Source of the DNA: G965216255 sp965216255
GTDB taxonomy: Bacteria; Bacteroidota; Rhodothermia; Rhodothermales; Bin80
Direction: 5' to 3'
Assembly: GCA_965216255.1 (NCBI GenBank)
Contig: OZ244148.1
Coordinates: forward strand, 4,836,001-4,900,000
Length of the DNA stretch: 64,000 nucleotides
Shown here: positions 16,381 through 27,101 of the stretch, piece by piece
Layout of the letters: each line of letters starts with the position of its first letter
Position numbering within the stretch: position 1 is the first letter of the stretch
The notes under the pieces: model-generated
The model's input: the letters and a program-made list of their open reading frames with translations, nothing else
Databases searched by the model: none
What the model was told of the DNA's origin: nothing
Made by a program: the position numbers and the translations under genes

Positions 16381-16514
16381 GAGGCTCGCAGGAAGCCTGA
16401 TTCGGGACCTCAAGGCCTCGTACACACCGGCTTCCCGCCATTATGGCACAGTCATTCCCTTGGTACAGTTATTGCTCCCGCACATGTCAGGTATCATTCA
16501 AACGACGAAGTGCT

Positions 16515-16984
16515 ATGTCCAGCAATAACCTGCTTTTCTATGGAAGGTCGATAAGGGACCTCCGGAGTGGGCAGGAGGCCGAGATGATCAAAGAGATAGA
16601 AGGATGGGGACGACAGATCTTTGAAGATTCGAGCGAAGATGACCTAGTCAACAGATTTGTGCCCAAATACGAAATTGAGCCGCCGCGGCTAGAGCTAGAC
16701 AAGATTCACATAAAGGAAGCAGGTGAAGTAGGCATTGATGTCAGCGGCCGTTCGGGTATCTATGTGAGCAATCCAGGCAAACCATACTATGTTTCCGGCT
16801 CCTCCATAACCGTTGCCATACCTTTTGAGGGTGACGGAAGCTTTTTCAGGTTGCAGCCTTCACGATTCTCTACCAATCCACCACAGGGTCGAATTTCAGG
16901 GTCAGAAATTTTGATCCCGTTTCAAGGCCTTGATCTTGATCCGGAACGAGTGCGTAAGGAGATTGATGGCACAGCTAATCGGAT
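16515..16984 (+). pseudogene. Unknown accessory gene truncated by IS30 copy 2
   Basis: The frame starts MSSNNLLFYGRSIRDLRSGQ and includes EPPRLELDKIHIKEAGEVGI, then TVAIPFEGDGSFFRLQPS. The pattern of a Pro-Pro-Arg-Leu lead and a PFEGD-LF-x-PS core is seen in uncharacterised accessory proteins, but I cannot name a family. At IDGTANR it runs into the IS30 end, which adds a few foreign codons. The far side of the IS does not continue it, so the rest has been deleted. Confidence 0.5.
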
Positions 16985-18380
16985 GGCCCATTTAACAACG
17001 AAGTGCAACACTTGATTTGGATGACAGCGCGCTAGCAAGCGCGTATTCATCACGCTGATTACATGTGAGCGAGATGATGCCGGTACGCTCCGTTAAGACA
17101 TCATTGGAGGGTATCAAATGGCGACGGGCTATCATCATCTTTCCTATGAGGAAAGGTGCCAGATTCACGCATTGAGGAAGCGAGCTGATTCGCTGCGCGA
17201 GATTGCGCGACAGTTGGGTCGCTCGCTATCGACGATCAGCCGGGAGTTGCATCGCAACAGCGGAGGTAGGGGCTACCGGTATCAACAGGCTACCCGCTTG
17301 GCCAGCGGGCGGCGGAGGAAGGCATCGTTGCGTCCACGGAAGATGACTGAAGCGATGTGGTCTCTTGTGCGTGAGAAGCTCGCCCTGCACTGGAGTCCAG
17401 AGCAGGTCTCGGGTCGACTTCGTCGTGATGGTGTCGTTTCGGTAAGCACCACATGGATTTACAGGCATAGCTGGGCGGACCGAGCGGCTGGCGGATCGTT
17501 GTACAAGCTGCTGCGTCGCCGTGGTAAGCGGTACAACAGGCGTAACAAGAGCGGTGCTGGGCGCGGCCTGATACCGCACCGTGTAGACATCAGCGAACGT
17601 GATCCCATTGTAGAGCAGAAGACGCGGATAGGCGGCTGGGAGGTTGATACGATCATCGGGGCGAAACAACAGGGAGCACTGGTATTCATGGTCGATCGCG
17701 CCTCGAAATTCACGTTTCTTGAGCACGTTGCGTCAAAGGCTGCGATCGGGGTCCGCCATGCGATCATAGGTTGTCTCAGTCCGGTAAAGGACCGGGTACT
17801 TACTATCACGGCGGACAATGGCAAGGAGTTCGCTCATCATCGTCAGCGCGCTTTCCGCATCGTTTTACTTTGCGAGGCCATACCACTCCTGGGAGCGTGG
17901 TCTGAACGAGCACACCAACGGCCTGGTGCGAGAGTACTTCCCGAAGGCAACCAACTTTCACACGGTTGAACCGGCAGCGGTGAGGCGGGTGCAAGCGCAA
18001 TTGAACAACCGTCCGCGCCGATGCTTGGCCTACCGCACGCCGGCGGAGGTTTTCCTTCCTGCACTAGAGGGCGTGGCAGCCTCCGCGTCCATGGTCTGAG
18101 TCGGGTCGTCGCCAGAAAGACCCATAGACCATTGTACCATGTTCGGGTGACATCATGCGTGCCTACACGCAGGGGAAGAGCCATGCTCGCCCGTCGGCAT
18201 TGGCTGCCTCAAAGGTCAAGGAGCGCGAATTTCTTCGGCCAGCAAGCAGCTTCTTCTCCGGTCGGGCTCCGCCCTCCCTCCGAAGAAGCTCGTTTTCCGC
18301 GTTGCCTGTGCTATCTTCTGTCTCTACTCAGGGGCATACTACCTTGTCTACAGTTGTTGCACTTCGGACTTTAATTGGCG
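16985..18380 (+). mobile_element. IS30-family insertion sequence, copy 2 (defective)
   Basis: It is 1396 bp and nearly identical to copy 1 over its whole length, with the same ends. Flanking trinucleotides differ (GAT on the left, TAT on the right), so no target duplication remains, consistent with a later rearrangement on the right. Confidence 0.9.
17118..18099 (+). pseudogene. IS30-family transposase, frameshifted
   Basis: It matches the copy 1 protein until HHRQ, where eight bases are missing (near 17841) and the frame is lost; the C-terminal third resumes as SALSASFYFARPYHSWERGL in another frame. A Gly replaces the first Asp of GDWEVD. It cannot make an intact transposase. Confidence 0.95.
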
Positions 18381-18948
18381 TATGAGGCTGTTCCGGTTTG
18401 GGTGATGGATAGACGAGCTAAAGTAGCTCGCCCAGCCGGAGCAGTCCTACTATAAGATCTGTTTGCGGGTTCGCATGCGGCAGCCCAGCGGGCAGGCGGT
18501 GGTCTATTCTCTTCCCGGCACGTGCAAGCTGCACGGAGTAAATCCCCAGGCCTGGCTTGCCGACGTGCTGGAGCGCATTCCGACTCATGCTGCCAAGCGC
18601 GTGGCACGCCTCTTGCCCCATCGCTGGCAAGAGGCGCAGCAAGCTCTAGCATCGGCGGCTGTGCTGCAGCCATAAGGCAAGCTGCTCCGGGTTGCAGAAG
18701 GTATCGGTGTATTCCGTGCAGAACGTGACTTTCCCCGGACGCGCCCAGCTGCGAACGGGAGATTCCGTACTCGGCACAAAAGGCCTCCGCTGTCTGGCTC
18801 CCCGCCAGGTACTGTGCTAAGGGCGGAAACATTTCTTCCGCCGTGCGTCTGGGCTTGCGCATCAATCGTGGGCTTTGATCCTCTCGTCAGGCGACAATCT
18901 TCTGACCAGCCCTTCACCCAGGCAAGGTGTGGTTCACCGGACGCTTAC
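18381..18948. mobile_element. IS66 remnant with inverted halves
   Basis: On the plus strand (about 18469-18675) AVVYSLPGTCKLHGVNPQAW and LADVLERIPTHAAKRVARLL form the C-terminal tail of the IS66 DDE protein. On the minus strand (18865 down to about 18740) MRKPRRTAEEMFPPLAQYLA and AFCAEYGISRSQL form the N-terminus of the IS66 accessory protein TnpA. The end GTAAGCGTCCGG lies at 18948. The two parts face each other, so the middle was deleted and one side inverted. Confidence 0.75.
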
Positions 18949-19173
18949 AAAGCAGCCGCCAGAACCATCAAGAAACACCTGTGGGGTTTCCTCAATGCGA
19001 TCATCCTGAAAGTGAGCAATGGCCCTGCGGAAGCCATCAACAGCCGGATCAAAACAATCAAAGTGCGCGGTAGGGGCATCCGCAACAAATGGCGGTTTGC
19101 TAACGCCATTTACTTTCACCTCGGAGGCATAGATCTATACCCGAAGGTGTCTACAGGTGAGTGTACCCTCTAA
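18949..19173 (+). pseudogene. ISL3-family transposase, C-terminal fragment
   Basis: LKVSNGPAEAINSRIKTIKV, GRGIRNKWRFANAIYFHLGG and IDLYP form the conserved C-terminus of ISL3 transposases. The fragment starts exactly at the IS66 end, so IS66 probably inserted into it. The following 317 bases up to the beta-propeller gene hold no gene; they contain a run of T and GC-rich inverted stretches, probably IS tail. Confidence 0.8.
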
Positions 19174-19490
19174 AAAAGGGGTAGAGCCAGATTTTATAAA
19201 GAGGGAGGCCGAGCCTCGAGGCGAAGCTGCGAGCTGCGGAGCCTCGAAGCTTGAAGCCGGGTGGTTTTTTTTGGCCCCATTCCGCAGTGCATGACGGCAG
19301 TCGGGACAGGTTTCTCTAATGGAAGGGGCGCCCTCTAACAGCCGGATCCGAGGCGCCATCAATCCGCAAGTAAGCGCAGGCAAGCGCCCCGACGTTCCGC
19401 TTCCTTGTCCCCGGAACGTCCGGCAAGCGTCCGGTAGCCTCTCAGAATTTTGTGGCGCAGCCTGGTAGCACAGATGCGCCGTATCCTGTG

Positions 19491-22400
19491 CTACTTTAGC
19501 AGCGTCATCGTCTGCGTGTGGATGAGCCGGCCTTCTGACTCCATACGGTAGAAATACACGCCACTGGCATACGCGTTGGCATCCCAGTGCAGCTGGTGTA
19601 CTCCAGGCGAGTAGACCTGGTCAGCTAGCACGGACACCTTGCGCCCGACCGCATCAAAGACGGTTAGCCGTACCTGCACTTCCTTGGGTACTTTGAATTC
19701 GATGGTCGTAGACGCATTAAAGGGATTCGGGTAGTTCTGCGTAAGGCTAAACTCGGATGGCAATTCGTCCGGCTCCTCGGTTATCCCGACGATGACTTCT
19801 GCCAGCGGGAGCGTCCATACACCGCGACCGTGGGTACCCACAATGACCTCATCATCCCGGATCTTCATCCTCCAAACAGCCACGGCCGGCAGACCACTGT
19901 GGCGGACATAGTTCCATTCTGCACCATAGCTCCGGGACTCAAAAATGCCTATCTCAGTGCCCACCCAGAGGACGTTGGTTGCGTGCGGCATCACAACCAG
20001 ATCGAACACAGCCACATCGGGAAATCCATTCGTGCTTACTTCCGATGTGGCAAAGCCTGACAGATCCGTCCACGTCTGCCCGTAGTCCTTGGTTTCCAAA
20101 ACCTTAGGGTGGCTGTAGCGCGAAAAAAGCGCATATGCGGTGCCCGCCTCCGTGGGATGCGTCGCAAGCGCTGATACATAGATTTCCGGTAGCCGGTTCA
20201 TAACGGGGAAGGCCACCGCTTCGAATGATTCGCCACTGTCTTGGGAGACGTGCAGCTTGTTAAAGAGATCTGGATTAGAAATCAAGCCACATCCCGCCCA
20301 CACTACGTTCGGATCAGCAATTGAGACTCTAACCCTGCAGCCCGACCAATGCGTCCAGGCCTCTGTAATGGGCGTAAAGTTCCAGCCTCCTCCAAAGTCT
20401 CTGGAATACCACACGCCATCACGCGAGGCAGAATACACATTGTCTGGAGCCTTATCGGAATTCGAAATTTGGGTGTAAAACTGGGGATTGGGCGGCTCGA
20501 GTGACGCTTCCCAGGTTGTGCCGCCATCAACGGATCTTCCTATAAAGTTGCGTTGGGCTGATAACAAGATCTTGTCCGGATCAGTAGCGTGCCATACTGT
20601 CTCAAAACCGTCGCCACCGCCTTCTTCTGTCCACCCATGGCTGTTATCCGAATTATCGGGAGATCTCCACGTCCCGTTATCCTGGGCGCCAGCGATGTAC
20701 ACGGGAGCCCCAGGCTTCTTGGCTACCCCGTAAACCTGCATTGTGTTGTAGCCCGAGCCTGCCTCATCCAACTCTCTGAAAATCCGGCCATTGTCTGTAG
20801 ACAACGCAACGCCACCGTCATTGGCATTCAGAATCCAGAACCGCTCTTGGGCTTCATCAATGGGGATCGGCACAATGGCGTGGTGATCCACATGTAGCAT
20901 TCGGGAAACGTCGATTTCTTCATGGCTTCTCTGGACTCGGCCAATTTCTCCAGCAATCTCGAATGAGATCGAAATGGTCTGGTTTGGCAAGTTGTCAGGG
21001 TCCCAGGAAACCGCCGCACTCGCAAGGACTGGAAACAATAAGTACAACGCTCCACTCGCGTAGCCGCCATCTTGGGCAATGCTGGCGTCAGGAGCGGCAC
21101 TGTCGTAATCGTACTTATGAATATATATGTACTCCATGCTTGTTTCATCCCTCCTGAAATTCCATCTGTAATTGTAAGGGATCAGATTGAACTCGCCATC
21201 GTCGGCCTGATCACGGAAGGAAATCATAAGTTGGCGATTGTTCTCGCTATCCCAGACCTGAAACGGCACTTCCACATAGCCGCCGTACATATGCAGCCTG
21301 CGTGGAACATTAATGCTCCCATATCCCCAAGTGCCAGAATTGTCTGGCACCCAGAAACGATGAGCCATCTGCCCTCCTTGGCCGAATCGAATCTCAATGT
21401 CCGTATGCTCCGCTAACGATACGTCCACAGCATCCGGAAGCTGGAAATAAACCCTCCCCTCATAATTATAGTGAAGAATTCGCTCTTGAACAGCGCTAAA
21501 CTGAAGCCACTCATCTGCGCCGCCATAATCAAAATCGCTAACCCTAAGTAGGGTATTTATACCTAGCATTCTATTTGTCCAAAGCGTTATTCCGCCTACG
21601 AACACGGTGTCGGGCTTAAATGGATGCACTGCTAGCGTGTTGTTGTACCAGCCGAATGCCCCGAACCAACTCCACTTGTTACGGGCAAAGGTCCGCGTCC
21701 AACTCATGCCGCCATCGTCACTCCGGTGGAGGTCAGACAGAAACCTGAAACCTCCATTTCTGGTCCACGCCTGAACGGCGGCGTACGCGATATCCGGACT
21801 GGAGGGCGAATACGCCAGTTCGATACGATAAAAATTAGAAGCCAAGTCTACTGATGCGAACGCCCATGTCATGCCAGCATCCGTGGAATAGAGTATGCCA
21901 CGCCCACCGACGCTGGCAATTTGCCGATTGAAGTTGCCAGGCTGCGCGCGCAAGTCCTGGACCGGCTCGCGTTGCGAGCTGCTCCGGTAGGTTGCAGTCC
22001 AGGTTACGCCGCCATTGGCACTCCGGAAAACACCCTTATTGGTAACGGCCAGCACCACATCCGAGTTCGTGGGATCAACGGCCAACCGGTTTACGAATCG
22101 GAATTCTGCGTTGTTGGCGGTAGCGGACAGGTGGTTCCAGGTTACGCCTCTATCCACGGATTTGAAGATCCCATCGCCAGCTACTGTGGAGAGGCTGGAA
22201 AACCCTTCGCCGGTACCCATGTAGATGACGTTGGGGTCACTCTCAGCCATCGCAAGGCAGCTGACTGCCAAGTTCGGCAGATTATCCGTTTGAGGTTGCC
22301 ATGTGCGCCCACGATCTATTGTCTTCCATAGACCGCCAGACACTGAACCCGCCCACCATGTGCGCTGTGGATCGTCAGGGTCAACAAGTAATGCCCGCGT

Positions 22401-22730
22401 ACGTCCGCCAACATTACCTGGGCCTCGCTCGACCCAATTGAGCTTTGAGCCGAAGGTCTTCGCGTTCGCCAACGCCTTGTTGAACTCCTTAATGCGGTAG
22501 CCCGTCGGGTACTCGTTCATTCCATCGGCAGAAGACCGGATGTCATGGTGGTACTGGAAGAACCAGTCCGGGTGGCCTGCTGTATGTGCCATAAGTCTGG
22601 ACTCTTCTACCCGCACCGCCAGCGGATCCAGTTGAGAAGGTGGTGCCGGAGGGTCGGTCCGCAGCACGATGGCAAGCGACAGAAGCACGACGCCCGCGAG
22701 TACAACAGAAATGAGCTTGAGGGTAATCAC
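19491..22730 (-). CDS. Secreted BNR/sortilin-type beta-propeller protein with C-terminal sorting tail
   Basis: This 1079-residue protein opens with a membrane-targeting hydrophobic N-terminus (residues about 5-25). Many Asp-box motifs follow (S-x-D-x-G-x-T-W, such as SVDRGVTW, SANGGVTW, STDAGMTW, SVDGGTTW and SQDSGESF), spread over two propeller-like regions. A roughly 230-residue insert of non-BNR sequence separates them. The C-terminal 85 residues start FSLTQNYPNPFNASTTIEF and end SGVYFYRMES, the type A sorting domain recognised by type IX secretion in Bacteroidota-like phyla. Expected fate: export and surface attachment or release; substrate unknown. The start codon is GTG. It is isolated between IS remnants, with no operon partner. 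Confidence 0.85.
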   Translation of the reverse strand: MITLKLISVVLAGVVLLSLAIVLRTDPPAPPSQLDPLAVRVEESRLMAHTAGHPDWFFQYHHDIRSSADGMNEYPTGYRIKEFNKALANAKTFGSKLNWVERGPGNVGGRTRALLVDPDDPQRTWWAGSVSGGLWKTIDRGRTWQPQTDNLPNLAVSCLAMAESDPNVIYMGTGEGFSSLSTVAGDGIFKSVDRGVTWNHLSATANNAEFRFVNRLAVDPTNSDVVLAVTNKGVFRSANGGVTWTATYRSSSQREPVQDLRAQPGNFNRQIASVGGRGILYSTDAGMTWAFASVDLASNFYRIELAYSPSSPDIAYAAVQAWTRNGGFRFLSDLHRSDDGGMSWTRTFARNKWSWFGAFGWYNNTLAVHPFKPDTVFVGGITLWTNRMLGINTLLRVSDFDYGGADEWLQFSAVQERILHYNYEGRVYFQLPDAVDVSLAEHTDIEIRFGQGGQMAHRFWVPDNSGTWGYGSINVPRRLHMYGGYVEVPFQVWDSENNRQLMISFRDQADDGEFNLIPYNYRWNFRRDETSMEYIYIHKYDYDSAAPDASIAQDGGYASGALYLLFPVLASAAVSWDPDNLPNQTISISFEIAGEIGRVQRSHEEIDVSRMLHVDHHAIVPIPIDEAQERFWILNANDGGVALSTDNGRIFRELDEAGSGYNTMQVYGVAKKPGAPVYIAGAQDNGTWRSPDNSDNSHGWTEEGGGDGFETVWHATDPDKILLSAQRNFIGRSVDGGTTWEASLEPPNPQFYTQISNSDKAPDNVYSASRDGVWYSRDFGGGWNFTPITEAWTHWSGCRVRVSIADPNVVWAGCGLISNPDLFNKLHVSQDSGESFEAVAFPVMNRLPEIYVSALATHPTEAGTAYALFSRYSHPKVLETKDYGQTWTDLSGFATSEVSTNGFPDVAVFDLVVMPHATNVLWVGTEIGIFESRSYGAEWNYVRHSGLPAVAVWRMKIRDDEVIVGTHGRGVWTLPLAEVIVGITEEPDELPSEFSLTQNYPNPFNASTTIEFKVPKEVQVRLTVFDAVGRKVSVLADQVYSPGVHQLHWDANAYASGVYFYRMESEGRLIHTQTMTLLK

Positions 22731-23138
22731 GACGCTGTTGTGATTAAATGAAAACTCTGCACACTCCGGTGATTCCGCCCAAAGCGTCCGGTGAATTCCC
22801 TTGGCCTGTACGCGGATAGATTATGAGTGCCGGGGGGCATATTTGAAACATCGGTGATACTGAGCCTCTTGCAAAAACCCACCAGACAAGCGGTTTGCCC
22901 CTTTGCAGGCGGGGGAGATAGGGGACTGGCGCCTCCGATTTCGGTATCTTCAGAGCTGTCACAAATCTCTAAGCCCACATTATTCATGACCGGTCCGGCT
23001 TGTGCCTAACGAGAATGTTCCTGGTGCATCTACGTGTACCCAACAAAGATAAGACACTTTTCCCGACGAAATTGGTGCATTCCGAAGGTGCCCGGCAGGG
23101 TCTCACTAATGTAAGGGCGAAAATTCTGCGGCTGAGCC
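22731..23138. other. Non-coding stretch with IS-end-like sequences
   Basis: No gene is supported. AAGCGTCCGGTGAA at about 22785 matches the IS66-type end seen at 5784 and 18948. GAGCCTCTTGCAAAAA (22862-22877) is an inverted match, 15 of 16, to 27328-27343, and resembles IS5-type ends. Confidence 0.5.
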
Positions 23139-24479
23139 TCACGGGGGCTTGACTTGGGTCCCAATCGGCGTGCAGTTGCAGCAGGGTGGCCGGATTTTCA
23201 AGGCCAAGCACCTGGTATGGGCATGGGTGTCACGCATATCCTGAGTCCGCCGTCCCGGCGTTGCGCCCGCTCCTTTGCGCGAGCAGCGTAAATCGGATTC
23301 CTTCCACAGTGGCAGGGAATTGTCCTCCACTGAAGCTGGCGATAATGCTTCCAAAAACACTCCCAATTCGCAAGGGCACGGACAGCTACCTGGATAACAA
23401 TGTTGCGTGGATGCTGCTCGATGCGTGCTCCTGCTTTCAGGATATGCCGCCGGAAGCTCGACAGGTGCATGCGGGGACCCTCCGGCTGCTGCATGGGCAG
23501 CGCCCCACATGCAGCAACTGATATAACTGCAGTATGGCCCAGGGGCACGAGCCTTGCCTTCTTGCAGCTTTGCGGCGTGCCGCCGCAATACACGCCGGTT
23601 GTGGTAGTGCGTGTTAGGACGCGGAGAAGAGGACAGGGCCAGTGTACAGGCAGCTTTGCGCGCGCGCTGGTGCTTTTCTGCCTTGCCTCTCTTTTGGTAG
23701 AGCTTCACAAGGCTCTCTGCAGGAGGGGCCTTTTTGTGCTGATCCGTATGCAGAAAGAAATGCCGGGCAAACCGTCCGCCCGGTGTGGCTCCACCACGAC
23801 GCTGCGCCGTAGAACTGGTTCGTGATACTGCCGCTGTTCCTGTTGGACGCACGCCCGGTGTGGATCCGCCAGCCTGCTCAGGGCGGTGTTTTCTCTGAGG
23901 CCCATGACGTAGCCGCCGCAATCCAGCTTATCGCAGAGCTCCCCACTAACAAAGCCCGCACCCAACAAGGAGGCGGTCGGCCATATGGCGGCCCACCTGC
24001 AGCGCTACGCGCCGGACATACTCGTAACAATCCCGGACCACACTCTGGGTGCCGCTGCGCAACACGGCCTCCAACATGGCACCACCTTCCGCACAGCTGG
24101 CAATCAGAGGCATGAAAATGGTGCGCTTGCAATGTCCATGGAAGGCACTGCCCTGCTGCCGGCCGTGGGCATCAATCACCAGGCCGTCTATGCCGCCCAC
24201 AACCACGTCATATCGCTTGCTACCGGCAGTTTGAGGGACATGCTCCACAGCGAAGGTAGTCGCATGCTGGCGCAGGCGCGCAATATTGCGTCCCCGCGCC
24301 AGCATGCGCACCAGACGCGAGATGCCGGGCTGCGGGGACAAAGGCTTACTGTCTTTCAGGGCGTTAATGCCTCTTCTCGAAGAGGCGGCCACGCGCATGA
24401 GGGGATCATGCCGCAAGCGGTCGGCATCCCTTCGGCGCGGCCAGCCCTGCAGAAAGAGCAGCAAGAACTGCCGCAGCAA
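23139..24479 (-). pseudogene. IS1380-family transposase, degenerate
   Basis: Read on the minus strand, several frames give GIDGLVIDAHGRQQGSAFHG then RTIFMPLIASCAEGGAM, followed by GELCDKLDCGGYVMGLREN and TALSRLADPHRACVQ. These are the central blocks of IS1380 transposases in correct order. The C-terminal part toward 23139 is recognisable only weakly. Several frameshifts separate the blocks. Confidence 0.65.
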
Positions 24480-24573
24480 TTCTTCAGGCGGTGGGGTGGT
24501 CGCGCCGGATCCCGGAAATCGAACAGCAAAGGCGTTCTATGAATCCGGTGCGGGCAAACTGTGTTCGCACCAG

Positions 24574-24783
24574 ATGGCGGCTGCGTCCGAAGACAGGTTT
24601 TCCGTGTGGGATCCGCTAACTTTTACCGATCTATGGAAGGCACACGAGAACAATATGCCGGAGGAGATGGTCTGCTCCGCATTCACCTTGCTGTGCATCG
24701 GGATACAAAAAATAGAATGCTTGGGCGCGGCATTGTATCTGTGGCAATACCATGGTAGTCAGATACCTGCGAACGATTCGTGA
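24574..24783 (+). CDS. Possible small unknown protein
   Basis: The frame from ATG gives 69 residues with protein-like composition (DRFSVWDPLTFTDLWKAHEN, then Cys, Leu and Trp-rich helices). It ends ten bases before the TA where IS630 is inserted. No family is recognised; it may be a fragment. Confidence 0.25.
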   Translation: MAAASEDRFSVWDPLTFTDLWKAHENNMPEEMVCSAFTLLCIGIQKIECLGAALYLWQYHGSQIPANDS

Positions 24784-24794
24784 AGCCGCTGCTA

Positions 24795-25940
24795 GTGTTA
24801 TGTCCCAGTAATACGCGACGTTCAACGTTGAATCTTACTGAAGATCGAGTCCGCCGTAGCAACCCAAACAAACGGCGTCGCCTCCTCATTGTACGCTGCA
24901 ATGAACTGGTCGATGGTCTGCTTTAACTGCTTTACGCTTGTAAACGAACCCCGTTTGATCGCGCGTCGGCTGATTAGACCAAACCACCGCTCAACCTGGT
25001 TCAGCCACGATGCGGAGGTAGGCGTGAAGTGAAGGTGGTAACGAGGCCGCTTGGACAGCCACGCCATAACTTTCGGATGCTTGTGCGTTGCGTAGTTGTC
25101 CAAGATCAAGTGCAGGTCCAGATCCTTCGGAGTTTCGCGCTCGAGCAGTCGCAAAAAGCAGAGAAACTCCTGATGCCGATGCCGTGCCATGCATTTCCCA
25201 ATTACCTTGCCCGTGGCTATGTTGAGTGCTGCGAACAGTGTAGTCGTGCCATGACGGATGTAGTCATGGGTGTACCCCTCTACATAGCCCAGCCCCATGG
25301 CAACGTGGGCTGGGTGCGGTTGAGTGCTTGTATTTGGCTCTTTTCGTCCACGCACAACACGATTGCGTGATCGGGCGGGTTTAGATATAGCCCGGTGATG
25401 TCGCGAACCTTTTCGATAAAGAAGGGATCGCTGGACAGCTTGAACGTCTAGCTGCGATGGGGTTTGAGCCCAAAGAGGGCAAACCAGCGCTGCACAGTGC
25501 TCTTAGAGACGCCTTCGGCCTCGGCCATCAGGCGAAGGCTCCAAGCATTCGCATGGGCGGGCTTCTGTTGCAGCGCACGATTAATCACCTGGACCACTTT
25601 CTTGTCATCGTGCGTTCGGGGCCGTCCCGGACGCAGCTCGTCGTGGAGCCCTTGCAAGCCACGCTCCAAGAACCGGCTCCGCCATTTGCTTACGGTGGAC
25701 GCGGATACTCCCAGCACAAGGGCAACCGCAGCATTGCCGTCCCCAGCCGCGCAGGCCAGAATGATCTTCGCCCTTTGAACCATGCCGTGGGGCATAGTAG
25801 TGGATTTCGACAAGGCAACGAGCTGGTCTCGCTGCTCATTAGAGAGAACTAAGGGCGCAAGTTTTCTTCCGCGACGCATAGACTTCTGGCATGGATGGTG
25901 AAGTCACTAATATACGTCGCTTATTAATGGGACACAACAC
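24795..25940 (-). mobile_element. IS630-family insertion sequence, complete ends, dead transposase
   Basis: The 1146-bp element is flanked by TA (24793-24794, 25941-25942), the IS630 target duplication. Its ends GTGTTATGTCCCAGTAATAC and GTGTTGTGTCCCATTAATAA are inverted repeats of about 27 bp with three differences. The ends are well kept, so it could be moved by a transposase from elsewhere. Confidence 0.85.
24822..25879 (-). pseudogene. IS630-family transposase, one nonsense and one frameshift
   Basis: The N-terminal part has the helix-turn-helix VALVLGVSASTVSKWRSRFL and a second one at GVSKSTVQRWF. A TAG follows KPHRS where CAG would be expected. The frame continues in phase through VLCVDEKSQIQALNRTQP, and a missing base near 25300 shifts it into GLGYVEGYTHDYIRHGTTTL. 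The DDE residues are visible in CVDEKS, LILDNYATHKH and SWLNQVERWF. Two small lesions only, so decay is recent. Confidence 0.85.
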
Positions 25941-26004
25941 TAGTTCGTCGGAACGTACCTGAAGATTCTGGCGAATAAGGTGGGCTAAGACAACGGAGGC
26001 AGCC

Positions 26005-27101
26005 ATGTCCCCTGGAAGGAAGATACTGTGTGCTTGGATAAGCCACCAAAGGCAACTCTTCTGCTGCGCGGAGGAGTTGCTCGGTCCTTTGACCGAGCTA
26101 CAGACGAAGCTTCTGAACGTGTTGGATATCGTTCGCATTGAGTGCTATCTGCGCAGCGATCCCACGGCAGCGCGCGGGCGCAGGATCGTGCGGCGCTTGC
26201 GCGGGCGTTTCTTGCGAAGGCGGTCTACAATATCGGTACGACCCGCGCGTTGATCGACCGGATTTGCTCTGACCCACAGCTGCGCCGCCTGTGTGGGTGG
26301 CAACGTCAAGACCAGGTTCCAAGCGAGGCGACCTTTTCACGCGCATTCGCAGAGTTTGCCGTGACTAGTCTGCCCGATCAGATGCATCGTGCGCTGATCG
26401 AATCGTGCTACGAGGATGAGGTAGTTGGGCATATCTCACGTGATTCGACGGCCATTCAGGCTCGCGAGCGCCCTGCTGCGAAGCAGCCGGCGCCTGCCAA
26501 GCGCAAGCCTGGGCGAGCGCGCAAGGGGGAGCAATCTCCAAGGAAGTAACGGCGCGTCCTACGCCAGTTGGGTATGAATCTGCAAGAGACGGAAGATGAC
26601 CTGCCAAAGGAGTGCAACCGGGGAGCCAAGCGCAATTCCAAGGGCTACAAGCTGCACACTGATGTGGCAGACGGGGGCATACCGATCAGTTGCATCGTGA
26701 CGTCCGCATCGGTGCATGACAGTCAGGTGGCCATTCCCCTGGGGGCCAAGTCCGCGGAGCTGGTAACGAGTTTATACGATGCGATGGATAGCGCCTATGA
26801 TGTGGAGCAAATACGCCTCCACAGCCAGCGTTTTGGACATGTGCCGATCATTGACGAGCACCCGCGTACGCGCGCTGGAAAGGAGGCGCTAAAGCGTGAG
26901 GCGAAGGCTCTGCGTGCGGCTGGGTTTGTAGCGCCAGCTGTCGAACGCTACAAAGAGCGTTCGAGCGCCTTACGCGTCTTTGGTCGCCTCAAAGACGAGT
27001 ATGGCGCTCGTCACGTTCGTGGCAACGCGAAGGTGAAGTGTCACCTCATGTTCGGTATGCTCGCGCTGACCGTAGACCAAATGGTGCGAATGCTGGGCTG
27101 A
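26005..27101 (+). pseudogene. IS5/IS1182-like DDE transposase, frameshifted
   Basis: The first piece ends TKLLNVLDIVRIECYLRS. After a frameshift LARAFLAKAVYNIGTTRALI and SEATFSRAFAEFAV follow, then VGHISRDSTAIQARERP. A stop and a further shift lead to DGGIPISCIVTSASVHDSQV, LYDAMDSAYDVEQI and CHLMFGMLALTVDQMVRMLG. All blocks are in order, so this is one gene with at least two lesions. Family name is approximate. Confidence 0.75.

Noticed and set aside
23139..23921. 260-codon minus-strand frame as an intact gene
   Set aside because: Only its neighbourhood fits degenerate IS1380 in several frames; this frame itself is Pro/Ala/Arg-rich noise.
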